64,000 nt of DNA from Nocardia altamirensis NBRC 108246. GTDB lineage: Bacteria > Actinomycetota > Actinomycetes > Mycobacteriales > Mycobacteriaceae. A model generated the notes under the pieces. That model was given only the letters and a program-made list of their open reading frames with translations. It was not told the origin of the DNA and searched no databases. Positions within the stretch are counted from its first letter, which is position 1, and each line of letters begins with the position of its first letter. The position numbers and the translations under genes were made by a program. The stretch is taken from positions 23,960 through 87,959 of the forward strand of contig NZ_BDAY01000054.1 of NCBI RefSeq assembly GCF_001612685.1, written 5' to 3'. Below, piece by piece: positions 52,051 through 60,630 of the stretch.

Positions 52051-52200
52051 ATGAACGCTCTGACCGCGCACGAAGTCAAGCCGGGCAAAATGACGAAACA
52101 TATTGCACTGCAATGGAATTCGGAGCTATGGTCTGAATCGCTTCCGGATCGCGACCGGGAGATGGACCCACTGCCGACGGGTGGTGGGGTGGTGTCATGA
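52051..52200 (+). CDS. 49-codon frame coupled to the HTH/terminase-small-like gene
   Basis: Begins MNALTAHEVKPGKMTKHIAL. Its stop overlaps the next start as ATGA (52197-52200). The ribosome site is poor (GGAGG 20 bases away). Either a small protein or a leader. Confidence 0.4.
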   Translation: MNALTAHEVKPGKMTKHIALQWNSELWSESLPDRDREMDPLPTGGGVVS

Positions 52201-52751
52201 GCAGACCCGAGCCCGAAGCTCCCGCAAGGGAGTGGTGGCGAGGTGGCCGAGTTCGAGTCTCGGAACCACACCAACACGGCTACGGCTATCTCTTTGATCC
52301 CGCTGATCCGGTCTTCCGAGCATGGGAAAGAGGTGAAACCCCGATGGCAGCGACGAAACCCATTGCGGCACAGCAAGCCTTGCAGCTTCGCAAAGCAGGC
52401 GTTGCGTACGCGAAGATCGCCGAGCAACTCGGGGTCACCGAGGCCCGCGCTTACGACCTGGTGACCGCCGCGCTGCGAGCGCGTGAGGAAGCCCCCGAAA
52501 CCCGCGCCCGACTAGACCTGGAGCGCTTGGACGCGATGCTGCTGGGACTGTGGAAGCGCATCGGCCAGGGCGACCCGAAAGCGGTCGAACAGGGCCTGGA
52601 AGTCATGCGGATGCGCGGCGACGTGCTCGCCGACCGCGCCGCCGCCGGGGACGGCACCGGTGTCGGTGACTATCTGGAGGCGGTCAAAGCCGCAGCGCGA
52701 GAGAACAAGCAGAACCATGCGACTCGCCTGCACGCGGTGGAGTCGCCCTAA
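52197..52751 (+). CDS. HTH protein, terminase-small-like
   Basis: 184 residues. HTH: QQALQLRKAGVAYAKIAEQLGVTEARAYDLV (about residues 60-90), followed by a helical part. A DNA-binding role at the packaging site is likely, by position before the terminase genes. An alternative start at 52344, after GAGGTG, would remove the first 49 residues; the longer form is favoured by its coupling to the frame upstream. The stop overlaps the next start by 1 base. Confidence 0.68.
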   Translation: MSRPEPEAPAREWWRGGRVRVSEPHQHGYGYLFDPADPVFRAWERGETPMAATKPIAAQQALQLRKAGVAYAKIAEQLGVTEARAYDLVTAALRAREEAPETRARLDLERLDAMLLGLWKRIGQGDPKAVEQGLEVMRMRGDVLADRAAAGDGTGVGDYLEAVKAAARENKQNHATRLHAVESP

Positions 52752-53047
52752 TGGCTCGCTCGTTGCCGGAATCGGTTGCGGCTGCGGTGGAGGAGATGGG
52801 GTGGCTGACTCCCGCCGATCAAGCGGCGGTGGACCTGGCGCTGCGGTATGCGGTGCAGATCGAGGCCGGACTCAGCCGAGGCGGCCAGGACGCGACGAAA
52901 GCCCTATATCTGGGCCCGCATCTGCTGCGCACCCTCGCCGAACTCGGTGGCACCCCCGGTGGTCGCCGCACGATCGGTGACGATGGCGGTCAGGGCGTGG
53001 AGTCGACGTTGACGAGACTGCGGCGCGAGTTTGGACACTCCGCGTAA
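52751..53047 (+). CDS. Terminase small subunit
   Basis: 98 residues, mostly helical: VEEMGWLTPADQAAVDLALRYAVQIEAGLSR. This type is typical of the small terminase subunit in actinophages. Directly precedes and overlaps the large subunit. Confidence 0.7.
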   Translation: MARSLPESVAAAVEEMGWLTPADQAAVDLALRYAVQIEAGLSRGGQDATKALYLGPHLLRTLAELGGTPGGRRTIGDDGGQGVESTLTRLRREFGHSA

Positions 53048-54554
53048 AGGCTGTGAGCAACCACGGATCTTCACCCCGCCGCTGCGGGAGCTGACTCGCC
53101 AGACCACGCACGGGTTTTCGGTCATCGACTTCGCCGAGCGAACCCTCGGGATCGCACTGTTGCCGTGGCAGAAGTGGTTGTTCATCCACGCCCTCGAGCT
53201 GCGCGAGGACGGGCTGTACCGGTTCCGCACGGTGCTGGTGCTCATAGCCAGACAGAACGGCAAGACGCTGTGCATGCTGATCCTGGCGCTGTGGCACATC
53301 TACGTGCGCGGCTCGCGCACCGTGATCGGCACCGCCCAAGACCTCGCGAACGCGGAGAAGGCATGGGGCGAGGCGGTCGAAATCGCCGAAGCCGTCCCCG
53401 ATCTCGCCGCCGGGATCCGGCATGTGGTCAAGGTCAACGGCAAGAAAGCGCTGAAACTGCATGCCGGCGAGCAGTACCGCGTCGCCGCCGCGTCCCGGCG
53501 CGGCGCCCGCGGCTTCTCCGGCGACCTCGTACTGCTGGACGAGCTGCGCGAGCACCAATCCTGGGACGCCTGGGGAGCTTCAACCAAGACCACCCTGGCC
53601 CGCCCGCACGCGCAGGTGTGGGGGTTCTCCAACGCGGGCGACTCGTTGTCGGTGGTGCTGCGCTACCTGCGGGCGCTGGCTCACCACGCCTTGGGGTGGC
53701 CCGACGGAGACGCTGACGCCGCCGCGCTGGAGTTGATCGGCGAGGAGGTGATCGATGAGGCCGACGAGGATGATTCGCTGGCGTTGTTCGAGTGGTCCGC
53801 GCCGCCGACGGCGGACCGCCGTGACCGCGACGCCTGGGCACAGGCCAACCCGAGCTTGGGATGGACGATCACCGAGCGTGCCATCGCCGCCGCGTTGCGC
53901 ACCGACCCGCCTGCAGTGTTCTCCGTCGAGGTGTTGTGCCGATGGCTGGAATCGGCCAACGCCGGGCCATTCGGCGACGGTGTGTGGGCGGCGAGCCTGG
54001 ACGCCACCTCCCGCATCGGTGAAACCTCACGTCGCGTGGTGGCAGTGGACGTGTCCTGGAACCGATCGAGCACCTATATCGCACTCGCCGGATTCCGCAC
54101 CGACGGACTGGCACACGTGGAGATCACCGCCGACCGCGCCGGAACCGACTGGGTCATCGACTGGCTGCTCGAACGCCGCGACCGCATCGACGCCGTGGTA
54201 CTGCAAGCCAACGGCGCACCGGTGTCGAGCCTGCTCGACGCGCTGACCGCCGCCGACCTCCCGGTCCTGGCCTGGGCCGGACCGGACCTCGGACGCGCGA
54301 CCGGCCAAGCCTTCGACCTCGTCGACAACAAACGCCTGCGACACCTCCCACACCCCGGACTCGACCTGGCCGCGACCACAGCGGCCGTGCGCCCGGCAGG
54401 GGACGCGTGGGTGATCGACCGCAAACGCTCACCGAGTGACGCCGCACCACTGGTAGCCGCGATCGCAGCGCTGTGGGCGCTGCTGGCCCCGGACGACCCG
54501 GCCCCGCAGATCCACACCTGGCCCGACGAACTCTGGGAGGAAACCACCGTATGA
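53031..54554 (+). CDS. Terminase large subunit (HK97 type)
   Basis: 507 residues. ATPase: Walker A-like LIARQNGKT near residue 73, Walker B GDLVLLDELR near 165. Nuclease part: VAVDVSWNRSSTYIAL with the first Asp near 340. It packages DNA into the prohead. A TTG start overlaps the small subunit by 17 bases; the end overlaps the 51-residue gene (ATGA). Confidence 0.93.
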   Translation: MDTPRKGCEQPRIFTPPLRELTRQTTHGFSVIDFAERTLGIALLPWQKWLFIHALELREDGLYRFRTVLVLIARQNGKTLCMLILALWHIYVRGSRTVIGTAQDLANAEKAWGEAVEIAEAVPDLAAGIRHVVKVNGKKALKLHAGEQYRVAAASRRGARGFSGDLVLLDELREHQSWDAWGASTKTTLARPHAQVWGFSNAGDSLSVVLRYLRALAHHALGWPDGDADAAALELIGEEVIDEADEDDSLALFEWSAPPTADRRDRDAWAQANPSLGWTITERAIAAALRTDPPAVFSVEVLCRWLESANAGPFGDGVWAASLDATSRIGETSRRVVAVDVSWNRSSTYIALAGFRTDGLAHVEITADRAGTDWVIDWLLERRDRIDAVVLQANGAPVSSLLDALTAADLPVLAWAGPDLGRATGQAFDLVDNKRLRHLPHPGLDLAATTAAVRPAGDAWVIDRKRSPSDAAPLVAAIAALWALLAPDDPAPQIHTWPDELWEETTV

Positions 54555-54706
54555 GGGCGAAAACCGTGCTGTTACTCGATATTGCGGGCACAGCAGCGAT
54601 ATTGGGCGGGCTGTGGCTGCTCGGGCCTGCGTTCGCGCTCATCGGCGCAGGAACCGCCTGCCTGGTCGCGGCAACGCTCACAGATCGGCGGGCGGACAAA
54701 TCGTGA
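54551..54706 (+). CDS. Small membrane protein (51 residues)
   Basis: One long or two short hydrophobic segments: LLLDIAGTAAILGGLWLLGPAFALIGAGTACLVAATL. Found between terminase and portal in related phages. ATGA and GTGA overlaps. Confidence 0.65.
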   Translation: MRAKTVLLLDIAGTAAILGGLWLLGPAFALIGAGTACLVAATLTDRRADKS

Positions 54707-55938
54707 GCCTGCTGTCGCGGCTGCTGAGCCCTGGTGGCGAGGCGCGGGCGCTCACCGAGCTGTCGTCGATCCCGTCGAACTGGTCCGGGATCTCCGAATC
54801 CGGGGTCGCGGTGTCGGAGCGAACTGCGCTGCAGCACGTGACCGTTTACGCGTGCGTGCGCCTGTTGGCCGATGCGGTCGCTTCGCTGCCTGTGGATGCC
54901 TACCGCCGACGCGGCGAGGTTCGCGAGGAGATCTCGCCCGCACCGCTGTGGGTGCGGCGACCGGACCCACGCTGGACCCGTTTCGAGTGGCTGTTCCAGG
55001 TGGTGTGCTCACTGGCGCTGCGTGGCAACGCCTACCTGCATATCACCGAACGCGACCCCGCCCAGTTCCCGACGATGCTCGAACCCCTGCACCCCGACGA
55101 GGTGATCGTCCACGGCGTCGACTCACGAGGCATCCCGACCGGTGGCAAGATCAGCTACTCCGTTGTCGGGCAAACTGTTCCGGCGTCGGACATAGTGCAC
55201 CTTCGCCGCTTCGTCCTACCGGGCAGCCTGGTCGGGCTCAGTCCCATCGAGCAGGCCCGCCAGAGTATCGGGCTGGGCCTGGCCGCCGAGCGGTTCGGGG
55301 CGCGATGGTTCGGGCAGAGCGCCAACCCGTCGAGCGTGCTGGAGACCGATCAGCCGCTCTCGGCCGAAGCGGTGACCCACCTGCAGAAGCAATGGATCTC
55401 CTCGCACGGTGGACGCCGCCACCCCGCCGTGCTGTCGGGCGGAGTGAAGTGGCGCCCGATCTCCATCACCCCGGAAGAGTCACAGTTCCTGGCCACCAGG
55501 GAATTCCAACGCGCCGAGATCGCCATGCTTTACGGCATCCCGCCGCACATGATCGGCGACACCCAGAAATCGACCAGCTGGGGATCGGGGATCGAAGCCC
55601 AAGGCATCGGGTTCACAACCTTCACCCTGCGGCCCTGGCTGGCCTGCATCGAGGACGCCCTCTCCGACCTGCTGCCCCGCGGGCAGTTCTGCAAATTCAA
55701 CGTCGGGGGTCTGCTGCGAGGTGACCAGCGCGCCCGCTACGACGCCTACGCCTCCGCCCGCAACGCCGGATGGATGTCGGTCAACGAAATCCGCGCCCTG
55801 GAAGACCTCCCACCGATCGAGGGCGGCAACTCCTACATCCAGCCCTTGAACTACGGCCCGCTCGGTGCGGACCCGACTCCTACCAATGAGCCGACACCCC
55901 AGGAGGACCCGAGTGGACCGCTCGACGAAGCTGCGTGA
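54703..55938 (+). CDS. Portal protein (HK97 family)
   Basis: 411 residues. Typical blocks: AVACVRLLADAVASLPV-like start (VYACVRLLADAVASLPVDAY), DIVHLRRF, GLSPIEQAR and QRAEIAMLYGIPPHMIGD. Forms the dodecameric gate of the capsid. Overlaps the membrane-protein gene and, by 26 bases, the protease gene. Confidence 0.92.
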   Translation: MSLLSRLLSPGGEARALTELSSIPSNWSGISESGVAVSERTALQHVTVYACVRLLADAVASLPVDAYRRRGEVREEISPAPLWVRRPDPRWTRFEWLFQVVCSLALRGNAYLHITERDPAQFPTMLEPLHPDEVIVHGVDSRGIPTGGKISYSVVGQTVPASDIVHLRRFVLPGSLVGLSPIEQARQSIGLGLAAERFGARWFGQSANPSSVLETDQPLSAEAVTHLQKQWISSHGGRRHPAVLSGGVKWRPISITPEESQFLATREFQRAEIAMLYGIPPHMIGDTQKSTSWGSGIEAQGIGFTTFTLRPWLACIEDALSDLLPRGQFCKFNVGGLLRGDQRARYDAYASARNAGWMSVNEIRALEDLPPIEGGNSYIQPLNYGPLGADPTPTNEPTPQEDPSGPLDEAA

Positions 55939-56632
55939 TTCGCGCGAGATCCGTTCCTACGCTGCGCATCACGTGCAGCTTCGCAGCCGCGACGAAGAGT
56001 TGACTCTGCGCGGCTACGCCTCGATCTTCGACACCCCGTATGAGATGTACGGCGGACCCGACGCCGGCGGATGGTCCGAGACCGTCGACCCCGGCGCCTT
56101 CGATCTCACCCTGCGTGAACGCCCCGACCTGCACCTGCTCATCAATCACGACGGAATGCCCCTAGCGAGAACGAAATCCGGGACGCTGCGGCTCTCGGCC
56201 GACCGGCAGGGCTTGGCTGTGGAAGCCGACCTCGACCGACGCGACCCCGATGTTCAGCGTCTGGAAACCAAGATGGCCAGGGGCGACATGGACGAGATGA
56301 GCTTCGCGTTCCGCGTCAAGGACGACGCCTGGAACCGCGAGCAGACCCAGCGCCGCATTACCGAGATCAGCCTCCACAAAGGCGATGTCAGCGTGGTGAA
56401 CTTCGGCGCCAACCCCGCCACCTCGGCGACGCTGCGCGGACTGCTCGATGCCCTCGGCGAGGCCGAGGTCGATGACGCCCTCCTCGCCGAAGCAAGATCT
56501 GTTGGCGCGGACCGCGTCACAGCAGCACACGAACTGCTGGGCCGGTTGCGTGGCGCATTGCGCCCCACCGGATCTCACACGCTGCGGGTGGCCGAGCTCA
56601 TCGCGCTCGGCGACGGCACCGACCTGAAGTAA
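55913..56632 (+). CDS. HK97-type prohead protease
   Basis: 239 residues. LRGYASIFDTPYEM, HLLINHDGMPLARTKSGTL with the catalytic His and EMSFAFRVKDD with the Ser (MSFAF) are the family signature. Matures the capsid. GTG at 55913 just after AGGAGG. Confidence 0.92.
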   Translation: MDRSTKLRDSREIRSYAAHHVQLRSRDEELTLRGYASIFDTPYEMYGGPDAGGWSETVDPGAFDLTLRERPDLHLLINHDGMPLARTKSGTLRLSADRQGLAVEADLDRRDPDVQRLETKMARGDMDEMSFAFRVKDDAWNREQTQRRITEISLHKGDVSVVNFGANPATSATLRGLLDALGEAEVDDALLAEARSVGADRVTAAHELLGRLRGALRPTGSHTLRVAELIALGDGTDLK

Positions 56633-56651
56633 TTCACACCTGCCCACAGCT

Positions 56652-56746
56652 TTATCCACAACTCGCACAACCTGTTTCCCGAGTCCTGGCACTGGATCGG
56701 GGGCTCTCACCAGCCCTGGCACTGGGCGGAAATGGCCTGGCACTGG
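56652..56746. repeat. DnaA box and three CCTGGCACTGG repeats before the capsid gene
   Basis: TTATCCACA at 56652-56660, then exact 11-base repeats CCTGGCACTGG at 56685, 56715 and 56736, 40 bases before the capsid start. They could be a regulatory or protein-binding site for late expression or packaging. Confidence 0.5.
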
Positions 56747-56785
56747 CCGCCATTCACCCATCCCATCCAGCAAAGGACCCTCATC

Positions 56786-58168
56786 ATGGATGAGCGGCTC
56801 AACAGGCTCATCGCGCTGCGTGAGCAAGCCGACGAAACCCGTACCGCTCTGCTCGCGCAGCGCACCACCATCCTCACCGTCGCCGCCGACGAAGGCCGCC
56901 AAGACCTCACCGAGGACGAAGACCGCGCCTTCCGCGACCTCACCGATCAGATCCGCACCGCCGACACCGAGATCGGCGGCTGCGACGAACGCATCGGTGA
57001 GCTGACCGAGGAAATCGATCGCAACCGTTCGATCGCCGAAGGTGCGATCGCGGTGCGCCGCGCTCAAGCCCGGGTGCAGGTGACCGCGCAACCGGCCACC
57101 TACATCCGAGGCAACGGGCACTCCTACCTGCAGGACCTGATCCGGTTCAGCTTCCGGATGGACGCCGACGGCACCGCCGAGGAGCGACTGCGCAACCACG
57201 GCGAGGACGTGACCCGCTCGCAGGAGTACCGCGACCTCGACCGCGTCGACGGCAGCGGCGGATTCTTCGTCCCGCCGGTGTGGTTGATGAACCAGTTCCT
57301 CGACCTCGCCCGTGCGGGGCGGTCGGTGGCGAACCTAGCCGAGTCCGATGTGCTGCCACCGGGCACGGACTCGATCAACATCCCCAAGGTCGCCACCGGG
57401 ACATCGACGGAGATCCAGACCGCCGACAACACCCAGATCGCCGACACCGACCTGTCCGACACCTACGTCTCCGCGCCAGTGCGCACGGTCGCCGGTCAGC
57501 AAGACATCGCCGTCCAGCTGCTCGACCAGTCGCCGATCAATTTCGACCAGGTCATCTTCTCCGACCTGATCGCCGACTACGCCGCCAAGCTCGACATCCA
57601 GGTGATCGCGGGCAGCGGCACCGCAGGCCAAGTGCTGGGGATCCGGCGCACCGCTGGCATCGCGACCATCACCGCCTCGCCCACGGTGCGCAGCGTGTAC
57701 GGGGCGATCGCCGATGCGATCCAACGGGTGCACACCTCGCGCTTCCAGCCACCGACGGTGATCGTCATGCACCCGCGCCGCTGGGGTTGGCTGCTCTCAC
57801 AGCTCGACGACACTCAGCGGCCACTGGTTCTGCCGCAACAGAACTCGCCACAGAACGCTCTAGCCACTCTCGGCGCCGTCGCCGCCGAACAGATCGTCGG
57901 CAACCTGCACGGGCTGCCGGTGGTCACCGACCCGAACCTGCCCATCACCCTGGGCACGGCCACCAACGAGGACGTCATCCTCGTGATGCGCGCCTCCGAC
58001 CTACGTCTCTACGAGTCCGGTATCCGCACAAGGGTTTTCCCCTCGCCGCGCTCGGCGACGTTGACCACCCGGTTGCAGGTCTACGGATACCTGGCTTTCA
58101 CAGCCGCGCGCTACCCGCAGTCGATCGTCGAGATCGGCGGGCTCACCCCGCCCGACTTCGGCGGCTGA
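56786..58168 (+). CDS. Major capsid protein (HK97 fold)
   Basis: 460 residues. An N-terminal coiled coil (residues about 1-110: LNRLIALREQADETRTALL...) is the scaffold delta domain cleaved by the protease. The capsid domain follows: GSGGFFVPPVWLMNQFLDLARAGRSVANL, then QLLDQSP, and VIAGSGTAGQVLGI. The ATG at 56786 begins the coiled coil. Confidence 0.92.
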   Translation: MDERLNRLIALREQADETRTALLAQRTTILTVAADEGRQDLTEDEDRAFRDLTDQIRTADTEIGGCDERIGELTEEIDRNRSIAEGAIAVRRAQARVQVTAQPATYIRGNGHSYLQDLIRFSFRMDADGTAEERLRNHGEDVTRSQEYRDLDRVDGSGGFFVPPVWLMNQFLDLARAGRSVANLAESDVLPPGTDSINIPKVATGTSTEIQTADNTQIADTDLSDTYVSAPVRTVAGQQDIAVQLLDQSPINFDQVIFSDLIADYAAKLDIQVIAGSGTAGQVLGIRRTAGIATITASPTVRSVYGAIADAIQRVHTSRFQPPTVIVMHPRRWGWLLSQLDDTQRPLVLPQQNSPQNALATLGAVAAEQIVGNLHGLPVVTDPNLPITLGTATNEDVILVMRASDLRLYESGIRTRVFPSPRSATLTTRLQVYGYLAFTAARYPQSIVEIGGLTPPDFGG

Positions 58169-58189
58169 CATCTCGAGCGGGGGCCTGGC

Positions 58190-58216
58190 CCCCGACCGGC
58201 GGCACACCGGTCGGGG
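58190..58216 (+). terminator. Hairpin after the capsid gene
   Basis: CCCCGACCGG, loop of 7, CCGGTCGGGG: an exact 10-base stem 21 bases after the capsid stop; it could limit transcription of the genes beyond the capsid. Confidence 0.65.
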
Positions 58217-58284
58217 ACACCAGGTTTCGACGCTCAGCCCTATCCAGGGCTTCAGACCCCCTTAACCGAAAGGGAGGAATGCCC

Positions 58285-58554
58285 ATGTGGCACATCACGA
58301 TCACCGGCGGTGATCTGTTAACCGAGATCAGGAGAGAATTCATGGCCAATCAGGACAAGATCGACGCCCTGGCAACCCAGCTGACCAAGGTCAAGACCGA
58401 GATCCTCGCCGAAATCCAGCGGCTGAAGGACCAGATCGACACCGGCACAGGCGCACTGAACTTCACCGCGCTGGAAACCCTGGCCGGTGACCTCGACGCC
58501 ATCGTCCCCGACAAGCCCGGCCCGGCTGACCCGGGCACCGGCGAGCCTGCCTGA
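58285..58554 (+). CDS. Small coiled-coil protein after the capsid gene
   Basis: 89 residues: MWHITITGGDLLTEIRREFMANQDKIDALATQLTKVKTEILAEIQRLKDQI, a coiled coil, then a Pro/Gly-rich tail. The second ATG (58285) is chosen since GGAGG lies 7 bases before it. Confidence 0.65.
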   Translation: MWHITITGGDLLTEIRREFMANQDKIDALATQLTKVKTEILAEIQRLKDQIDTGTGALNFTALETLAGDLDAIVPDKPGPADPGTGEPA

Positions 58555-58563
58555 CCCCATGGT

Positions 58564-58603
58564 CCCGCTGCCTCGCAGACATCGACGTCGGCGAGGCAGC
58601 GGG
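58564..58603 (+). terminator. Hairpin after the coiled-coil gene
   Basis: CCCGCTGCCTCGC (58564-58576) and GCGAGGCAGCGGG (58591-58603): an exact 13-base stem, 9 bases after the stop. Confidence 0.75.
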
Positions 58604-58641
58604 GCAGTCCCGCCCACCCGATTCGTGAGGAGAGTGGTGCT

Positions 58642-58905
58642 GTGAGTCGCGATGTCGAAGCCGACTACCGTCGCGCCTACCTCGAGCAATACCAGCGGGC
58701 CCGCCGCGCGGGACGCACCGACGAAGCCGACCACCTCGCCGTCCTGCTGCGAACCCGGTTCGGCCACAACGTCGAACCCGACGTACCGCCGCGACCCGAC
58801 ACCGACACCGACACCGACACGCAGGATCCGCCACCTCGGCGGGGCCGGGCACCGAAGAACCGGGCAAGCGCGTCTCCCCTCCCGGAGACCACGGTCGGGG
58901 ACTGA
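58642..58905 (+). CDS. Small hydrophilic phage protein
   Basis: 87 residues: a basic helix (EADYRRAYLEQYQRARRAGRTDEADHLAVLLRTRFG) and then a run of acidic repeats (DTDTDTDT) and prolines. Similar short proteins with this helix stand between capsid and connector genes in actinophages. GTG start. Confidence 0.65.
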   Translation: MSRDVEADYRRAYLEQYQRARRAGRTDEADHLAVLLRTRFGHNVEPDVPPRPDTDTDTDTQDPPPRRGRAPKNRASASPLPETTVGD

Positions 58906-58906
58906 T

Positions 58907-59488
58907 ATGCACCCGAGCGCGAACCCACCACCTGCGGTGCTCGCGGCCGATCCCTTGCCGCCACTTGCTGGCGCGGACGCACTCACCGACTACGAAAATG
59001 GCAGCCCAGCACTGGCATTGGCGATCGCGAACGCACTGGTGCGTGACTGGTGCGGCTGGCACATCGCCCCCACCCTCACCGAAACCCTCGTCGTGGACGG
59101 CTCTGGAGCCACGGTGCAGATGGTGCCGACCCTGCACCTACTCGACGTGCACGCGATTACCGAGAACGGCCGCCCGGTCGACCTCACACGGATCGCATGG
59201 TCGCAGGCAGGCTACCTGCGCCGCAAGAACGCCTGGACCAGCCGTGAGCGCGGTATGCGGGTCGAACTCACCCACGGCTGGCCGACGGTGCCGCCGGTCG
59301 TGACCGCCGTGGTGCTCGGAATCGCCAAGCGCGCCAAAGACACTCCCGCCTCCGCTGTCCGCGCCCGCACAGCCGGTCCGTTCAGCGAGCAACTCACCGT
59401 CGCCGCTGACGGGTCGATCGGTGGCGTCGCACTCACCGAAGTCGAACAGCACCTGCTCGCCCGCTATCGCGTGGTCCCGGTCGCATGA
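58907..59488 (+). CDS. Head-tail connector protein (gp6-like)
   Basis: 193 residues. Begins AGADALTDYENGSPALALAIANALVRDWCGWHIAPTLTETLVVDG, like the helical adaptor family (gp6/gp15) that lines the portal below the capsid. ATGA overlap with the next gene. Confidence 0.78.
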   Translation: MHPSANPPPAVLAADPLPPLAGADALTDYENGSPALALAIANALVRDWCGWHIAPTLTETLVVDGSGATVQMVPTLHLLDVHAITENGRPVDLTRIAWSQAGYLRRKNAWTSRERGMRVELTHGWPTVPPVVTAVVLGIAKRAKDTPASAVRARTAGPFSEQLTVAADGSIGGVALTEVEQHLLARYRVVPVA

Positions 59489-59847
59489 GCTTTCCACTGC
59501 GCGGCGTGATCGGCCACCACCGCCACCGCGACGGCGGGATCGACGCTCACGGCAACCCCGTGCCGATCTACACCCCACCCGCCAACGAGCCCGGTATCCC
59601 GATTCGCGTCTACGGGTGGGGACCTGCCCACTCCACCGAACCGGACCTGGCAGGCCACGACCGAGTCGTCATCGAGGTCGAGGTGTTCACACCGCCCCAG
59701 TTCCGTCCTGCCCCAAGGGATCTGATCGACCTGCCCTCGGGACCGCCTGGACGTTACGAGGTCATCGGGGTCGCCGCCGAGGCCAACCACGGCCCCTTCG
59801 ACTGGCAACCCGGCAACGTCATCACGATACGGAAGGTGGACGGATAA
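59485..59847 (+). CDS. Head-closure protein (probable)
   Basis: 120 residues, beta-rich: GYGWGP-like segment IPIRVYGWGPAHSTEPDLAGHDRVVIEVEVFTPPQF and GRYEVIGVAAEANHGPF. Matches the head-closure (gp16/SPP1-type) proteins by size, fold pattern and position. ATGA overlap. Confidence 0.72.
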   Translation: MSFPLRGVIGHHRHRDGGIDAHGNPVPIYTPPANEPGIPIRVYGWGPAHSTEPDLAGHDRVVIEVEVFTPPQFRPAPRDLIDLPSGPPGRYEVIGVAAEANHGPFDWQPGNVITIRKVDG

Positions 59848-60108
59848 ATGCCCAAACCGAAGTTTCAGTGGGATCCCAACGCCCACCCCAACCTTCGCCG
59901 AGCCCGTGGTGTGGTCGATAACCTCGAATCACGCGGCCGCCGCGTCCTCAACGAGGCGGGCGAGGGATTCGCGATGACATCACGCCAAGGTGCACGCCGG
60001 CCCCAAGGCCGCTGGCGCGTGGTCATCTTCCCGGCCACCATCAAAGCGGCCCGCCGCAACGCCCGCGACCACACCCTGATCAAGGCTCTCAACCGCGCCC
60101 GCGGGTGA
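59848..60108 (+). CDS. Neck protein (HK97 gp10-like, short)
   Basis: 86 residues: LRRARGVVDNLESRGRRVLNEAGEGFAMTSRQGARRPQGRWRVVIFPATIKAARRNARDHTL, a pattern typical of tail-completion or gp10-like proteins. It begins right at the preceding stop; the end overlaps the next start by 4 bases (GTGA). Confidence 0.7.
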   Translation: MPKPKFQWDPNAHPNLRRARGVVDNLESRGRRVLNEAGEGFAMTSRQGARRPQGRWRVVIFPATIKAARRNARDHTLIKALNRARG

Positions 60109-60509
60109 TGACCGAACTCGTTGTTTATCCGGGGATCGAAGCGCTCGTCGTCGCCTACCTGTCGCGTCAGCTCACCGCCCGCGCGGATAAGGCGATCGTC
60201 GCGACCCGGATCCCGAACCCTCGCCCCGATCGGCTGGTCCGAGTCACCGCCGCAGGCGGAGGCGATGACCGGCTCGTGCTGTCGTCTCGTCTGGTGATCA
60301 CCGAGTGCTGGGACACCAGCGAACCCGCAGCCGCCGACCTTGCCGAGCTGTGCCACGCCCTGCTACTCGCGGCCCGCCGCGACCCCGCCGAGCCACAGAT
60401 CCGTCACGCCGTCACTGTGGGCGCTCCGGTCAACCACCCTGACCCCGACACTCGCCATCCCCGCTACCAATTCACGATCTCGCTCGACCTACGCGGCCAC
60501 CTCGCCTGA
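60105..60509 (+). CDS. Tail terminator protein (probable)
   Basis: 134 residues: VYPGIEALVVAYLSRQLTAR, RLVRVTAAGG, VLSSRLVITECWDTSEPAAADLAELCHALLLAA. Matches the small tail-terminator family that closes the neck. GTG start. It is the last recognisable phage gene; no major tail gene follows before the IS element. Confidence 0.72.
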   Translation: MMTELVVYPGIEALVVAYLSRQLTARADKAIVATRIPNPRPDRLVRVTAAGGGDDRLVLSSRLVITECWDTSEPAAADLAELCHALLLAARRDPAEPQIRHAVTVGAPVNHPDPDTRHPRYQFTISLDLRGHLA

Positions 60510-60630
60510 GCGGACCCGCAGCGGGCTCGGTCTTCGCGCATGCAGCAATCAGTCCCCGAGGCAAGGGGCGATGAACATGCGCGCCTCCCACCGCGAATGC
60601 CTCTCGAAAGACATCCCAGGAGCTTGAATG
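60510..60630. other. Junction between phage genes and IS110
   Basis: 121 bases holding no supported gene. An 18-codon frame (60571-60627) with AAGGGG before its ATG could be the cut-off start of a phage gene. The IS end must lie in this stretch or close to it. Confidence 0.45.

Larger units (their letters stand above)
33388..60627. mobile_element. Prophage or phage-satellite-like element, incomplete
   Basis: A 27-kb block of phage-type genes: integrase remnant, small accessory genes, repressor and Cro-like genes, recombination and methylation genes, a candidate origin, then terminase to head-connector genes. It ends at an IS110 insertion. No tail, lysis or intact integrase gene is seen. The left boundary is uncertain; it could begin nearer 36.6 kb or include the restriction operon. 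Confidence 0.6.

Noticed and set aside
52247..52273. A perfect T-arm-like piece (CCGAG-TTCGAGT-CTCGG then AACCACACCA) suggested a tRNA gene.
   Set aside because: No matching 5' acceptor strand, D-arm or anticodon arm was found upstream, and it lies within a plausible coding frame.
55010..56000. Long arginine-rich frames opposite or beside the phage structural genes.
   Set aside because: They are typical GC-rich shadow frames without ribosome sites or domains.
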